From NCBI GenBank assembly GCA_963920665.1, contig OY987263.1, positions 38,475,218-38,539,217 on the forward strand: DNA of 64,000 nucleotides, given 5' to 3'. Numbering within the stretch: position 1 is the stretch's first letter; each line of letters starts with the position of its first letter. Position numbers and translations under genes: made by a program. This DNA comes from Straminergon stramineum (Eukaryota > Streptophyta > Bryopsida > Hypnales > Calliergonaceae). The notes beneath the pieces were generated by a model. It was not told the DNA's origin. It saw only the letters and a list, made by a program, of their open reading frames with translations, and searched no databases. Of this stretch, positions 23,111-35,449 are shown in pieces.

Positions 23111-25039
23111 CATCTAGTTCATGCCTGCAAATTTGCCATGAAGGGAGGAGATCCAATTTATAAAATATCATCCGAAGTCCTTAAAATTATACATCAATCA
23201 CTTAGGGAGTGGGAGGAACAAAATGATGAATGAAGCTAATATTGATAATTATACTAGCTTCTAGTTTTTCATTACCATTTATAGCTTGACAATTTCGGAT
23301 TTACTATTTTCATTTCTATATGTGTGGCTTCTTTTGTTTAGATTTTGGTGTAGGGTATGCGTAATGTGTAGCTTCTATTATACAAGTTCAGATTGTTTTT
23401 AATAAATTTATCACAAATTATATACTTCTACCAATTCTTTAGATAAGGTGGGATTCTTAGCTTTGTGTTGAAATATTGGACACTCAAATTCAAGTATTTG
23501 TTTAGAATGTTTTGCCAAACAAGCAATTAGGAAAGGCATCAGACAAACTTCAAGGAATTCATTTGCTATCAAGCTAATTGTTAACAAGCATCGTACTTGG
23601 TGAATGAAGATGAGGCTTAAGCTTGGTTTCCCTGTTTGTTGTGGATAAAACTTTGACAAGTAGTGGTTGTCATTGAATTTTTGGGTTTGAGTTTGTTGCT
23701 CAATGCCTTAACTGCATGTTTTCAACGTCCAGATTACTTTGGTTTAAGTTACAAAATAGAAGCCCTATTCTTTACTAAAAATTGATTTTCAGAAAGGTCT
23801 CTACCAAGCACTATTTTACTGGATTCAATATATTCTTTCCCTCTAGTAATGAGGATTGTCCATGCATTTGGATGAAAATAGAATAGTAGCCATGTTTTTT
23901 CCAAGTATGAATATTTTGTCTTAAGTAATTAATGTGATTGATGTTTAAATTTCTTTTTCATGTTTAAAATTCCATAGTCCATTCTGGTCAGCGCAGTTCT
24001 AGTTGTCCAAATAATTTATCAAACCATAGATCCTAATGAATTGCAATAAAATCTTTCGGCACTTGCAAGTCGTTCTAAAACACACACCATTCCAGTGAAC
24101 ACGACCAAGTACTTTGTAAAAATACTCATTGAATTATAACACGTACCAAAATATAATTCATTTATAATTTACAATATTAGTATATTACATATTAGACTTA
24201 ACATAATAGTAGTATGGAGGAACTTATGTTTGGCATCTTTAACCAAATGTCACATCTAATTACTAGTGACAACACTAATAACTTGATATATATGATATTA
24301 TAAATCCAAAATTATATACAATGAACATAACTCATACAATTATACTTTGAATTTAGAGATATAAAAAGTGTCTTCAAATTCATTAGTTTTGACGTGATAT
24401 CCATTGTTTAGGGGGCATACTTGTTTTTTCATAAATTGATATAGTGTAAAATTCCCAACATTCACCTATAATGAAAGAAGTTCTCAAATTGGACCAATTT
24501 CTTGATAGAAATTGGTAGAACCACCTATGACCAGCTAGGCCCCATGGTCAATACATAGGTAATGGGAAATTCAACAGAGATATGATTGATAAGTAACTAA
24601 TAGTTTTTTGGTTTCCCACTATCTTCTAGCCATTACTATTATGACCCATGTGCTTTGTTTTGAGAGCCAAATTAGTCTTTAGATGAGCAGTGATGGAAGA
24701 ATCTATGTATTGGCGATAGATGCAAGCCAACTTTTGGCTTCTAAAATTCGTAATAATTTGAATTTAAGGAAAAAAATTATGAAAATTTGACAACACCCAT
24801 CATTGCTATCTCTCTACAGGGTAAAAAATTAACAATGCCTTCTACTACTCCAAATCATGTACAAAATGCTTAAGTGGCTGGTAATGGGTAGTTCTACTAT
24901 AATGCTTTCTTTTTTGCACAAGAAACAAAGGTTACTAGTAGTGCAAATATCTTTAGTATCCTAATTTTTTCTCTTTTCCATATATGTACTAAACATTTAC
25001 TATTTTACAATAGTTGATATTGTTAGTGACACTATCACA
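23111..25039. other. Intergenic, nothing recognised
   Basis: AT-rich sequence with scattered stops in all frames. A short coding-like stretch at about 23115-23235 could be the last remnant of TE-X. No repeat partner was found within the window. Confidence 0.4.
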
Positions 25040-25048
25040 CTCTCTCCT

Positions 25049-25274
25049 AGCGTTCGGGAAGTTTTTTGAATTTTATTGGCTATTTTCCTACAGTTCCCAC
25101 ATGGAATTGGTTTTTCAAGTATAGGGTCTGGTTAGTTTCTCTATTTACCATTCAAAATCGATATTTTTTGGTTTTTTCCACCAGTTTTTAGCCAATGTTT
25201 TCAAATTGCAACCGTTTTTTTTATCAATTCCACTAGCTAACTTTGAACCAGGCACCGGTTCTTCCCGGACATTG
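25049..25274 (-). mobile_element. 226-bp MULE-type MITE, copy 1 (inverted partner at 34675-34900)
   Basis: It is the reverse complement of 34675-34900, readable along its whole length. Ends are AGCGTTCGGGAAG and, reverse complemented, CAATGTCCGGGAAG, matching at 10 of 13 aligned positions. Both sides carry CTCTCTCCT (25040-25048 and 25275-25283), an exact 9-bp direct repeat, which points to the Mutator superfamily. There is no coding potential. Confidence 0.8.
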
Positions 25275-25283
25275 CTCTCTCCT

Positions 25284-27795
25284 AAGTCCCAATGATCCTC
25301 ATTGACAGTGAACTTGAATAATGATCTCTAACAAAAGCAAGTGGACCTAAAAAAGGCAAAAATTTTCCCAGCTTTACACATGGTTGGTCAATGATTCCTC
25401 TGAATTACAGATTTAAGGGAGCCGACCGCATTCCGACCACCCACCCCTTTTTGGTGCTGTAGAGTGCTCTCTTTTACTTCAAGTGGAATTGAGAAACTGA
25501 TCAATTTTGACATTTGAAGATTAAAAATAGAATTTTTGCCTAGTGAAGTGGCTGCAAATGATGAGTACATTTAATTCCAGTTCCAACTAGGAATGGCTAT
25601 GGCAATTTTCTGGATAGTAAATGGCGCATTAGTGTAGTTGGCATTGGAGGCAGCTACTTTTAGATATTTTAATGCGTACTTTGTGATGTACCTGTAGTTT
25701 GTAAGAAAGGTTTTTGTACATGGATCTGCATCAATGACATGTCCATTTTCCAGAAGTCTCTGATTAAAATTATATGGAATCGAATATGAACAAATTCCCT
25801 GATGAACATTACAACCACAAAGGCATATCGTCTATAGTATGTACCATTTTCTGACTGAAGAGCTCTGTGTGAGGAAGCAACGAGCTTCACATGATGTGAT
25901 TACTGCTGCTAGAGGATGCATTGCTCTGCACAAGTAGAAATTGTTTACATGACAACAAGGACGGACATAACTGGCTCATGACAAAATCATAGGATGTCGT
26001 GCTGTAGTGATTTTGTAGACTTCCTCCTTCATTGAAAGCCTTCTTTGATGGTTAGTATACAAATTTCTCCGATTAGCTATTGCATTAATCGTGCTCGGTT
26101 AGTGAAGAAATACCTCTATTGAGCTATGGGATTTATATTGAGTGGTTAGTAAACAAATCTCTCTGTGCACGTACATAATTCATAGTGCTTGCTTACTGAA
26201 GTCATTTCTCCATTGAGCTACTCCATTAATAGTGCTTGCCGTTATAGGTTCCATGCTATAGATGTAGTGCTACATATGTGAAGGTGATGTTCGCTAGAAT
26301 ATGCATGACCTTTTGCTATTGATACGAACTTTAGTTCTCGTTGCACAACGGGAGTGCAGCGAAGATCTTCACCTGCTCATCCACTTCTGGAAGCGTACAT
26401 AGGTGCGAATTGAAGAGCATACATGAGGATTCCTTAGATTGGGCAAGCCATAACAGCTGCACCAAAGTAAGATCTGTCCCCCCATCCAATAGTCCAGTGC
26501 TGCTAGTCAATTTTGAGAATGTACGCACCTAATACATCACAGACAAATGAGAAGTTCAGAAGAAAGACAGTACTAGGGAAAATCACATGCGGCCCATATC
26601 CTATGGAAATCACTCATTTAGAAGATTAGCATTACGAAGTAAGCTACTGCTCCAGCATGGCTACTTCCTTATATACATCATGTGTAACAAACGATTTCCA
26701 AAGCGCCAACATAGACAATACAGTAGCACCAATCAAAAGCAAAAATAAAATTACAAGCATGACGCCACAATTCGATTTCTATGTTCAGTTCCAAATACAT
26801 ATTCAAATAGCACTCTCTGCATAGCTAAGTTAATTGTCAAAAGCTATAACCATGTCCAATGCGAATTAGAAAACCCAGAGCAATAGGCATCCATAATTCA
26901 CAATATGCATGAGTCCATATCTGTGGACAAGGACCTCACATGACTGACATTCATGTACCGATATGGAACAAGTTGCACAACAATGACTGGGGTCGAAGTA
27001 CTGGTGTTCTCACGAAGGGACTACACGACAAATTTTGAGCTTTGTGGGAAACCAAAACGGTAGTTTAGAACTACAATTCCGTAGTACTAGTGGCGATGCT
27101 AGGGACTCATGTACTACTGTGAAGATAGAAAGACATCATTATCCTAATGGAAAAAGAGAAGAGAGTTGTACATGTGAAGGTGCCTACCTACCTGGCATTG
27201 AAATTTGCGTACAATCCATTTCATTACTTCAAATTCTATGTGTAGACAGACTTGTGAAGTAGTAGTCACCATCTCCAGAATTTCTGGGATGTGCAGCATC
27301 TTCTCCTCAATGAGCCTCCAAGGACACCACATTCATGAAGGTACACGGTGAATGCCAATCGGCCTCATTTTGCAACTCAATCCACAAAGCAATTGCATGG
27401 CGTCATCACAAAACTGTGTACAGAGCTGGACGCACCAAAAAGGCAGTAGCTGGAACAACAACAACCAAGAACATGGAAGTAACGAAGCAAGTGACGACAA
27501 TACGACAAGCGCAAGTGCGCGTCAATCGCCCATTCCATCTGAACAGGAAGACTACGAAGTGCTATAGATTTTGCAATCCTTAAGTGAAGGCTGCAGAAGC
27601 AAAAAACAATACTAGACTCACAACTCTGGTAGTGGTTCGGCAGCGTTTGCAGGGCGAGCAAGTGCAGGGCATAAAAAATGGACGGCCACGGCTGCAGCGG
27701 CAGGGGATCGACGCACTATGCACAGGAGAAGTGGCGTGTTACTACACAAGAACCCTCTGGAGTAGAATACGCAGGCGGATGCGGCGCCTTCTGCT
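25284..27795. other. Intergenic, probably flank or 5' part of the pogo-like element
   Basis: Base composition becomes more balanced from about 25,400 onward, like the transposase remnant downstream. Short open frames (26331-26532 on both strands, 27035-27835 on +) have no recognisable domain. They may be decayed 5' untranslated or coding parts of the element. I could not find convincing terminal inverted repeats. Confidence 0.35.
26050..26240. repeat. Imperfect ~94-bp tandem duplication
   Basis: GGTTAGTA.ACAAAT.TCTC at 26050 recurs at 26144. Both are followed by a GTGCT.G.TTA.TGAAG segment and an ATTGAGCTA segment in the same order. Two diverged units of about 94-97 bases. Confidence 0.55.
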
Positions 27796-30060
27796 CAAAA
27801 CCACAGTAGTCTTGCTAATGCTCCAATCCAGCTAGCCCTGCCAATAGAACAACAACAAAGCCAATTCCGGTCCACTAGAGTACAGAAAAATTCCTTCTGG
27901 ACTGATGACACTATGCGAGCAACGTTACATGATCATGACAGCGGTGTCAACATGCGGCAAGCTGCTTGCCAGCATGGTATTCCTTACTCAACGTTCCCAG
28001 ATTGGTGTTACGATACACGGAAGTCAAGAAAGAGAGGAACTCAGACTATTTTAAGTGTGGAGGAAGAGGCTGAACTTGTCAAATACCTGCTCAACATGTG
28101 TGATAGGGGAGTCGACCTTAGTCCCTCACGATTGAAAATGAAAGTTTATGAAATTACTAGGAGTCGTCTGACACCATTCAAAAACTAGATCCCAGGTGGT
28201 GGTTGGTTGCGGTGGTTCAAGATGCGACACCCAGAGTTGACATTGCAAGTGGCATAGGCGCTGTCATCTTCTAGAGCAAGGGGACTATGCACAGAAAATG
28301 TTCAAAGCTTCTATGATAATTTAAGTGAGCTGTACATCTCATAGGCCTATTCTCTTGACAGGGTGTAGAACTGTGACAAAACCGATGTGCAGGCTGGGCA
28401 AAATAGAGGAGCGGTAGTCATTGGTCGCAAAGGTTGTTGTCACATCCATTTCATTGTTCTAGATGACAGAGAGTGGCTATCAGTTCTCGTGTGCATCAAT
28501 GCCATAGGTGTAGCAATACCATCATTTTACATTTTCAAAGGGAAAAGATCACGACATAATTTTTTACAACATTGTGAATCAATTGCGACTATGGCAATGC
28601 AAGCGAAGGCATGGATGACTGTTGACTTATTCTTTGCATGTATTTATCACTTTCTTGAAACAGTTGCAAAACTTGGTGGTATCTAACCTACGTAGAGACA
28701 TTTGATGATCGTCGATGGACATGGGAGCCACGTGATGCTAGCGGTGGCTGTAGCAGCGAAAGAAGTTGGGTTGGACATAGTCACCCTACCGTCCTACACA
28801 TTGCACGCACTGCAACCATTAGATGTTGTTGTCTTCGGACCATTTAAGACCTACTTCCAACAATACAGGGATTACTGGGTCTCAAGGAATCTCAACTAAG
28901 TTGCACAGAAACAAACTCTCGCACAATGGGTGTCCCTGAGCTTGAAGCGCACATTGACAGTGAATAACATTACAAAGGATTTCAGTTCTACAGGAATCTA
29001 TCCACTTAACAGAGCGGCCATCGACAGTCACCTATGCCCAAGTCGGTCATACAATATAGCAACCCCTGTACATGAAGGTGGCGTGGATGTGGTCGAAGCG
29101 GATACTACAACAATGGAGGATGACCATGAGCAAAGGTCACTGAATTTGTTGGGAATGGAAGACGTACCTCAGTTAGATGACACTAACTTGGAGGACTTCG
29201 AATTGCAAGCAAACTCCTCGACGTCGCACTACTTCGTTGCTCCAGATGCATCGGAGCTGGAAGTGCCGAAAGGTGGACGCACTGACGGCCGTGAGGTCAT
29301 CCCGCCTTCCATATCTCGCTTCCTCCAACTACCAACAATCACAGACCGGTCCAAGAGTAAAAAGAGGAGTACTAATCCTGTAGTGGATTTTTCGAAATCC
29401 CTACTATTGACTTCCGATGCATATATTAGGACTATCTAGCAAAAGCGAGAAGAGAATCTTCAGCGAGAACGCGATAAAGAAGCAGTGTGACTTCTATGAT
29501 AGCAAGCAAAAGAAAAAAGAGAGGAGGAGTGATAAGAATGGTGGCTGCAACGTGCAGCTCACTAGCATGAGGTTGAAGAGGAGTGTGCTCGAAAGGCGGA
29601 GGAACGTGCTCATAAGGCTAATGAGCGGACATGCAAAGCAGCGAAGCGAGCCCAGAACTCGCACCTCTGTGTGGAAGCCACACAACAGCGGAAATCCAAT
29701 CACTGTTGACGTGTTCCTGCGAGACTACGCCCAACAGGAGTAGGTGCTAGGGCTTCGGGAGTGACATAGCCTGCAAAAGAAGCCAATGCAGGGAGCACCT
29801 TTGCAGGAAACAGAGAAGGCTTTTGGGGATCCAAAGGGCACTTGGAAGCTTCTTTGTCACCCACCTCATTCACTCATGCACAGGTCATGCATGGTTCGAA
29901 CTTCATGTTCGGGAATCCATTTCAGAATTGTATCACCTCAATGCAATCTTTGGCGCAAGCGCCCATGATGCCTAACTTCAAACGCTTTGAGCAATTCCCC
30001 ATGGAATACCCTATGCAAAGTGCGTGGTCTGTGCAGCAAAATATGGGAGAGAGACAATGA
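27796..30060 (+). pseudogene. pogo/Tc1-like DDE transposase, degenerate
   Basis: One reading frame can be followed for about 2.26 kb. A Pipsqueak/CENP-B-like helix-turn-helix (MRQAACQHGIPYSTF) lies near 27952-27996. A DDE domain follows with the three acidic residues in NCDKT (28375), VDGHGSH (28714) and LQPLDVVVFGPFK (28822), the last two 36 residues apart. Then come an STGIYPLNR-type segment near 28990, an acidic linker, a charged coiled-coil-like region near 29440-29700 and a Met/Phe/Gln-rich tail ending at 30060. In-frame stops occur at 28186, 28255, 28342, 28366, 28684, 28693, 28897 and 29437, with more in the coiled-coil part, so it cannot encode a full protein. It belongs to the pogo/Tigger/jerky branch, which is uncommon in flowering plants. 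The 5' limit is uncertain: a further TAG precedes 27796. Confidence 0.8.
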
Positions 30061-31172
30061 CATAGCTATTGGAGTAAGACACAGAAGCCCGCTCATCAGC
30101 GGATTCAAGTGTGAAGATGAGTAGAAAAAGGGACTCGTCTTAGCCAAAATGTGATAGTGCATTCATTAATTCTGGACAACGGTAACTGTGCATTGAAGTT
30201 GAATCATGTGTACATTACGATCCCTACCTACGATAGAATGACTGGTATAGTGATGAATAGTTTTTGTTTGGACAATTCTTTATAATAGTAATGCAGAATT
30301 GTCCTTTTTGTTTGTAGCCTTCGGTTGGAATTATGGAAGTCTACATCACCAATAGAGGTGAAGCAGTATCTTGAACTAAAAAATTCCGGGTAATTATATT
30401 TCGTGTTCAAAAATTCTAGAAAAATTTGCAATCCTCCGACACTGTATTCTTGTACATGGCAAAAATTGCGCAGTCCAGATTGAGGCACCCCAGATATGGA
30501 GAATTGCTTAAGTGGTTGCAAATGGATCGTATGCCTTACCAAAACTTTGTTTCTCTGATTTCGCACAAGTTGGAGAACGATCATATTTAATTTTTGAAGA
30601 GCATGGAGGAAAAGGAAAAAGTATATTTGTTGACAATATTTATTATATATAATATAACATGATGAATTATAAATATGGTTAATTAATTGACTAGCATATC
30701 TTTTAACCCTTGAAAAGCGAGGTGTAATATGAACCACAATTTCTCATGTTTGCTCCCTCATTGGAATATTTTTCCAAAACATTCAGTTCTAGAAATTTTA
30801 AATATCTTCACTGAAGATTTGGTCCTTTGGTTTTGTATACTCTTTCCTTTTATCAATGGAATTTATCGATGTATTTCAACAAGAAAAAAAAAAATTGACT
30901 CTAGTGGTGTATGGGAGGGTTATCCCCATACCTGTCACTCACCCTAAACCTTGAACCTAAATTAGTGCTTCAAGGTGATTATTTATCATAATCACTATAT
31001 AATAATCTTCACAAACTCATGATCCATTATTGAATTACTAATATTTTTTTAAAAATATAGCCAAAAAATAACAGAAATTTGAAAAAATGTTCCAAGTATT
31101 CAAAACAAAACATGATGTCATTTTTACAAGCAATAACCTTTTCACAAGGTTAGTAAGTTTGAAGTAACATAA
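30061..31172. other. Intergenic, nothing recognised
   Basis: The first 500 bases have the more balanced composition of the pogo-like element and may be its 3' end. The rest is AT-rich. A 169-codon open frame on the - strand (30228-30737) has no recognisable domain or composition typical of a gene. Confidence 0.4.
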
Positions 31173-31828
31173 CCCCTAAATGCCCAAGCCACCAAGTTAT
31201 GGTGTCAAATATACTTTGAAGTTAAATAAAACCTAATGTACTTTCTATTTTAAGTATTTTTTATTTTTGAAATTTTATTTTTGAAATCTAATTTTAGGAT
31301 AAAAAAATCTGATTTTGAAAATTATTGATTATGAATTTATGATTTTTCTATTCAAGATTTTGTGCAAAGGTGTCCATTGCAATCTTGAATTTTTTGTAGT
31401 ATTGAGGGTTTTTGGAATTGAGCCTCAAATACACTAGATCTTGGAGAAAAAAATCACATTAGAAATTTGTTTAAAAAATTGTTGAATACATTGAGAGAAG
31501 TCATAAATTGATTGGGGTTATGCATGTTAATCCCGTTAACCTCACATGTTTTGGGTGACCAACTTTTTAATTTGTCATGTAAAAAGAGGATTGACAAAAT
31601 TCAAATTGCTTTAGCAATTCTAACATCCTCATGATTGAGCATTACAATATTACAATCCATAAGTGGTATTGTTGTGTTTTTTTCTCCTATGTGATCTTTG
31701 ACATGTTTAATTTGAATTTGTATGGTTAGAACTCAAAATATTGATGCAACTTATTAAAATGTTGGCTTCTTTTTTTCAATTAAGGGCAAAATCCTAGAAG
31801 TTAAAATAAGTCATAGGCATTTATGGGT
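31173..31828 (+). mobile_element. 656-bp Harbinger-type MITE, copy 1
   Basis: It aligns over its full length to 59232-59889 in the same orientation. Both have, for example, TCAAATACACTAGATCTTGG and GATTTTTCTATTCAAGATTT at matching places. The ends are CCCCTAAATGCC and GGCATTTATGGG, imperfect inverted repeats. TAA flanks both sides (31170-31172, 31829-31831), fitting the 3-bp TWA duplication of PIF/Harbinger elements. No frame of note. Confidence 0.75.
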
Positions 31829-31831
31829 TAA

Positions 31832-33919
31832 ACCCTCTTACTAATCCATTTGGGGGGGAGTTGTAAGAATATCCAATAATTTGATTTCATAAATGTGATT
31901 ACATAGTGATATTGGCAAAGTAAAATTATAGAAGTAGTTAGGGGTCTTCAAAGGAAGGAAGGTGGTCAAGAATCTTATCATACTTTATGAAAAATCCATT
32001 TGAATATTTTTTATTACACCTTCTCATGAACTTCTATAATTTCACTTTGCTATATGGTCACTATTTTCTCTAAAATATAAATACACATTTAATTATATTA
32101 GTTACATTGTAATAGTTTTGTAGTTTTATTAGATGAATTGTGAGTGCAAAGGTTGTAGCAATAGACTAAGAGACTAAATATTAAACTAGAAAGGTAGTTG
32201 GTGTTGCCAGTTTCAAGTTTCTTACAATGTTTGAAATCTTGAATCATGTTCATGAATCATAAAGCATGAAATGACTTTTTTTTACGTGTTGGGAAAAACT
32301 TTTATTGGGAGATATTATACATCAATTATGATTCAAGATGAAGGTATCAAAAAAAACATAGGAATTGCATAAATGGTAAAATTGTGCTTGCAACATACTT
32401 CTAAAAAATTTGACTACAATATTGGATTTTGTATATTGATCTTTGGACTCACCCATAGAGAGAAATATTAGTATACAATTCTCCTTCCCACTTAATTTTC
32501 AATTTTAGAACCTATAGGAATATATGTTGATTACTTCAAATTCTTGATTTTTTTTATTTTTAGCTAATGGCAAAGAAAAAATATTTTTTCACATTACTTT
32601 TAATCATAAAAAATTTCAATGCATTTCAATTATATTATGCTACCAACTCTATTTCTAATGGAAAATGGTTGATATTTGTTTCCAAATTTTTAACATGAAT
32701 TTCAAGATCACCATTTCTTAAATCATTAATTTATGTATCGAATGGTAAATCTTTAAAGGGGCATTTTTCTACTACAATGTTGCAAAATTGAGCCATGAAT
32801 TTTTGCAAAGATTGTTCATAATAATCATTATAGACATCTTCATCAACAATGTTATCTAGCCATGATTTTTGTTAAAATAAGATCCTAAAGAAAAAATTCA
32901 ACAGACTACTAAAATTCTGTAAAAGTATTCTATGAGATGAATAAGGTTTAGAGAAAGGAGAGCACTACTTCAGAGACCCAAACTAGAGAAGCTAATAACA
33001 AAGATAGAAATAGTAAACTTGCCAAGAGGAAGCAAGTCTAAATCCAAATCAACCACTCTAGGAAGAAAAGAATGAAATCTCATCTACTTTTGATTTCAAA
33101 AATGTACTTTTGTGCCCCAAGTTGTGTTTTATATAATAGAGAATGTTCAACTTTTACTTTCAATTATACTTTCTATGTAAGACCATCTACTAAAGTTTAA
33201 TTCCTAATTATATTTAAAATGTTCCAAGTATAAGTTTATATACCATCTACATTTTCTTCTACTACTTGATGTTCATTAATTCAAAGTTATTTTCTATTTT
33301 CACATTATATTCTTGTATGTTTTGGCTTACCCATTCTCTAATTCCTAAACCATTTAATTAGGGAAGTGATGTTGCATTGTATATGCATTCATTATGTGAA
33401 AATATATAATTGTTTGTTGAATTGGAGGGTTTTTTTCTAGAGTCTCAAAAAACAAATGGGGTCATACTCTACTTGAACTCTTTTTCTTACCTCCATTTGA
33501 CAAACATTTGAATTTAATTCTTTGATTTCTATAGTTGAAGATGTTTTAATATTTTAGTTTGCATGTTTGAAGTTGTAAAAAACAAAAGGTAAAGCTTGTT
33601 TTACCTTTTTCTAGTTGTTTTTAATGGATTAGAAGTCCACATAATTGATGTGGAAAGACTTATAGAAGATAGAAGGTGGCTCATGGGTGTATTATGGCCC
33701 ATGTGGCATTTTAGTGGTCAAAATTCACTAGCTTAGGTGGATGGCATGGGGTTTGATGTGGCAGATGAGGTAGAAGGTCATCTTCTTCCTCCTCCTTGTT
33801 TGCTTAGGAGAGTCGTGACTTTGGAAAGCCATTGCACATTGTACATGAAGTTCTTTGCAATGAAAATTTGAGAGCTTGTTTATCTTATTTTTGTGATTCC
33901 GAAAAGCTATCACTCACTA
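31832..33919. other. AT-rich intergenic DNA
   Basis: Homopolymer-rich, AT-rich sequence without recognisable genes. A slightly less AT-rich zone at 33,650-33,920 precedes the 179-bp tandem array, and its end resembles the end of an array unit. Confidence 0.5.
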
Positions 33920-34475
33920 AGTTTGGAGTTCGAATGTGTAAGTTATGAGTTTGGGAGTGAAGTGTTGTGAAATTGCCTCGGATTTTCAAGAGAGTGAAAT
34001 TTGATAGACTATAAAAGTCAAACAATACCTTAATTTTGAGTGAAACTTTTAGGTGTTGTAGATATTCATATATTTTTTTTAAATTATATTATTTTCTTAG
34101 TTTGGAGTTAGTATATGAAAGTTATGAGCTTAGGAGTGAAGAGTGAAGAGTTGCCTCGGGTTTTCAAATGAGTAAACTTTGGCTTACTATGAAAGTCAGA
34201 CAATATCTTAGTTTTGAGTGAAACTTAGAGAGGTTGTAGATATTCATGTTAGTTTTTTAAAATAATATTATTTTCTTAATTTGGAGCTAGTATGTGAAAA
34301 TTGTGAGCTTGGGAATGAAGTATAAGTGAGCTACCTATAAGTTGGGAAGGATAAACTTGGATTGACCATAAAAGTCAGAAAGTACCTTAATTTTGAATGA
34401 ATTTTGAAGAGGTTATAGAACTTTTTGTTAGCTTTTCAGGGACATATCACACTCTTAGTTTGGAGTTATAGAACA
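33920..34475 (+). repeat. 179-bp tandem array, three units plus a partial
   Basis: Units begin AGTTTGGAGTT (or AATTTGGAGCT) at 33920, 34099, 34278 and 34457, a constant 179-base period. Each unit contains GTGAGCTT/GTTATGAG, GCCTCGG or a variant, AAAGTCAGA, ACCTTAATTTTGA and GTAGATATTCAT in the same order. The fourth copy breaks off after about 20 bases. The constant period shows that units diverged mostly by substitution. Confidence 0.85.
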
Positions 34476-34674
34476 GTTGTGGCACTCATTTTTTTATCAA
34501 ATACTTTTTCAAGGAGAGATTATATAGGGTATGGGCTTTTTCTAGAATCTTTTACAAACATATGATGTATACTGAGACTCTATGACATCTTGTAAGGGAT
34601 ATATAGAGATGTGATATTTTATTTGTTCATATGGCATCATCCGGGGGTTTACCATTATAATTGTGACTTTATAT

Positions 34675-34900
34675 CAATGTCCGGGAAGAACCAGCGGCTA
34701 GTTCAAAGTTAGCCGGTGGAGTTGGTAAAAAAACCGGTTGCAATTTGAGAACATCGGCTAAAAACCGGTGGAAAAAACCAAAAAAAATCGATTTTGAATG
34801 GGAAATAGAGAAATTAACCGGACTCTGAACTTGAAAAACTGGTTCCATGTGGAAACTACAGGAAAATAGCTTGTAAAACTCAAATAACTTCCCGAACGCT
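34675..34900 (+). mobile_element. 226-bp MULE-type MITE, copy 2
   Basis: Reverse-complement partner of 25049-25274. Ends are CAATGTCCGGGAAG and CTTCCCGAACGCT. Flanks ACTTTATAT (34666-34674) and ATTTTATAT (34901-34909) agree at 8 of 9 bases, again a 9-bp target duplication. A 90-codon frame on the - strand across it is only the translation of the repeat. Confidence 0.8.
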
Positions 34901-34909
34901 ATTTTATAT

Positions 34910-35449
34910 GACCACGGGATCTTCCATTTTTTGGGCCACATCTAGATGTAGTTAGAAGCCCTGCATTTTCCCAAGGCAAGGCCTCTCTACTCGACAACGG
35001 GAAGCCTATAAATTAAATTGTTATAGTTAGAAATCCTTTAAAAAAATAACCTAATTGAATATTTTAGATTTAGATTATAAAATCGAAATTCTATAATTAA
35101 CCTATTGATCAATTTTATCCAAGAAGTTTTTATTGTAGTGTAGTCCAATACTTTAATGATGTCTACTAAATTTATGATACGTGTTGGAATTCCTTTTCAA
35201 TTGCCAACTAATATTGAAGTCATGCAAAAAACATGCAAATTTTTTAATTATACCTTTCTAGGTGTCAATTCAATAATATATTAAAAATCATACAAACAAT
35301 TGTATGTCAATGCAATAACACATGTTAATTCAATAACTTGAAATAGAAAACAAACAAATGCATATAATCATAACATTTCAAAAATATGTAAATAAATAAA
35401 TAAACAAATGTATGTCAAAACAATAACATTGGTTTCTAGTATTGCTAAT
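34910..35449. other. AT-rich spacer
   Basis: AT-rich, with AAATAAATAAATAAACAAATG-like low-complexity text near 35390. No gene or repeat partner recognised. Confidence 0.4.

Noticed and set aside
30228..30737. 169-codon - strand frame downstream of the pogo-like element
   Set aside because: Long but without recognisable motif and with the Leu/Ile/Phe/Tyr/Asn bias of AT-rich chance frames.
34669..34941. 90-codon - strand frame
   Set aside because: It is the translation of the 226-bp MITE and its flanks; the other copy does not keep it as a gene.
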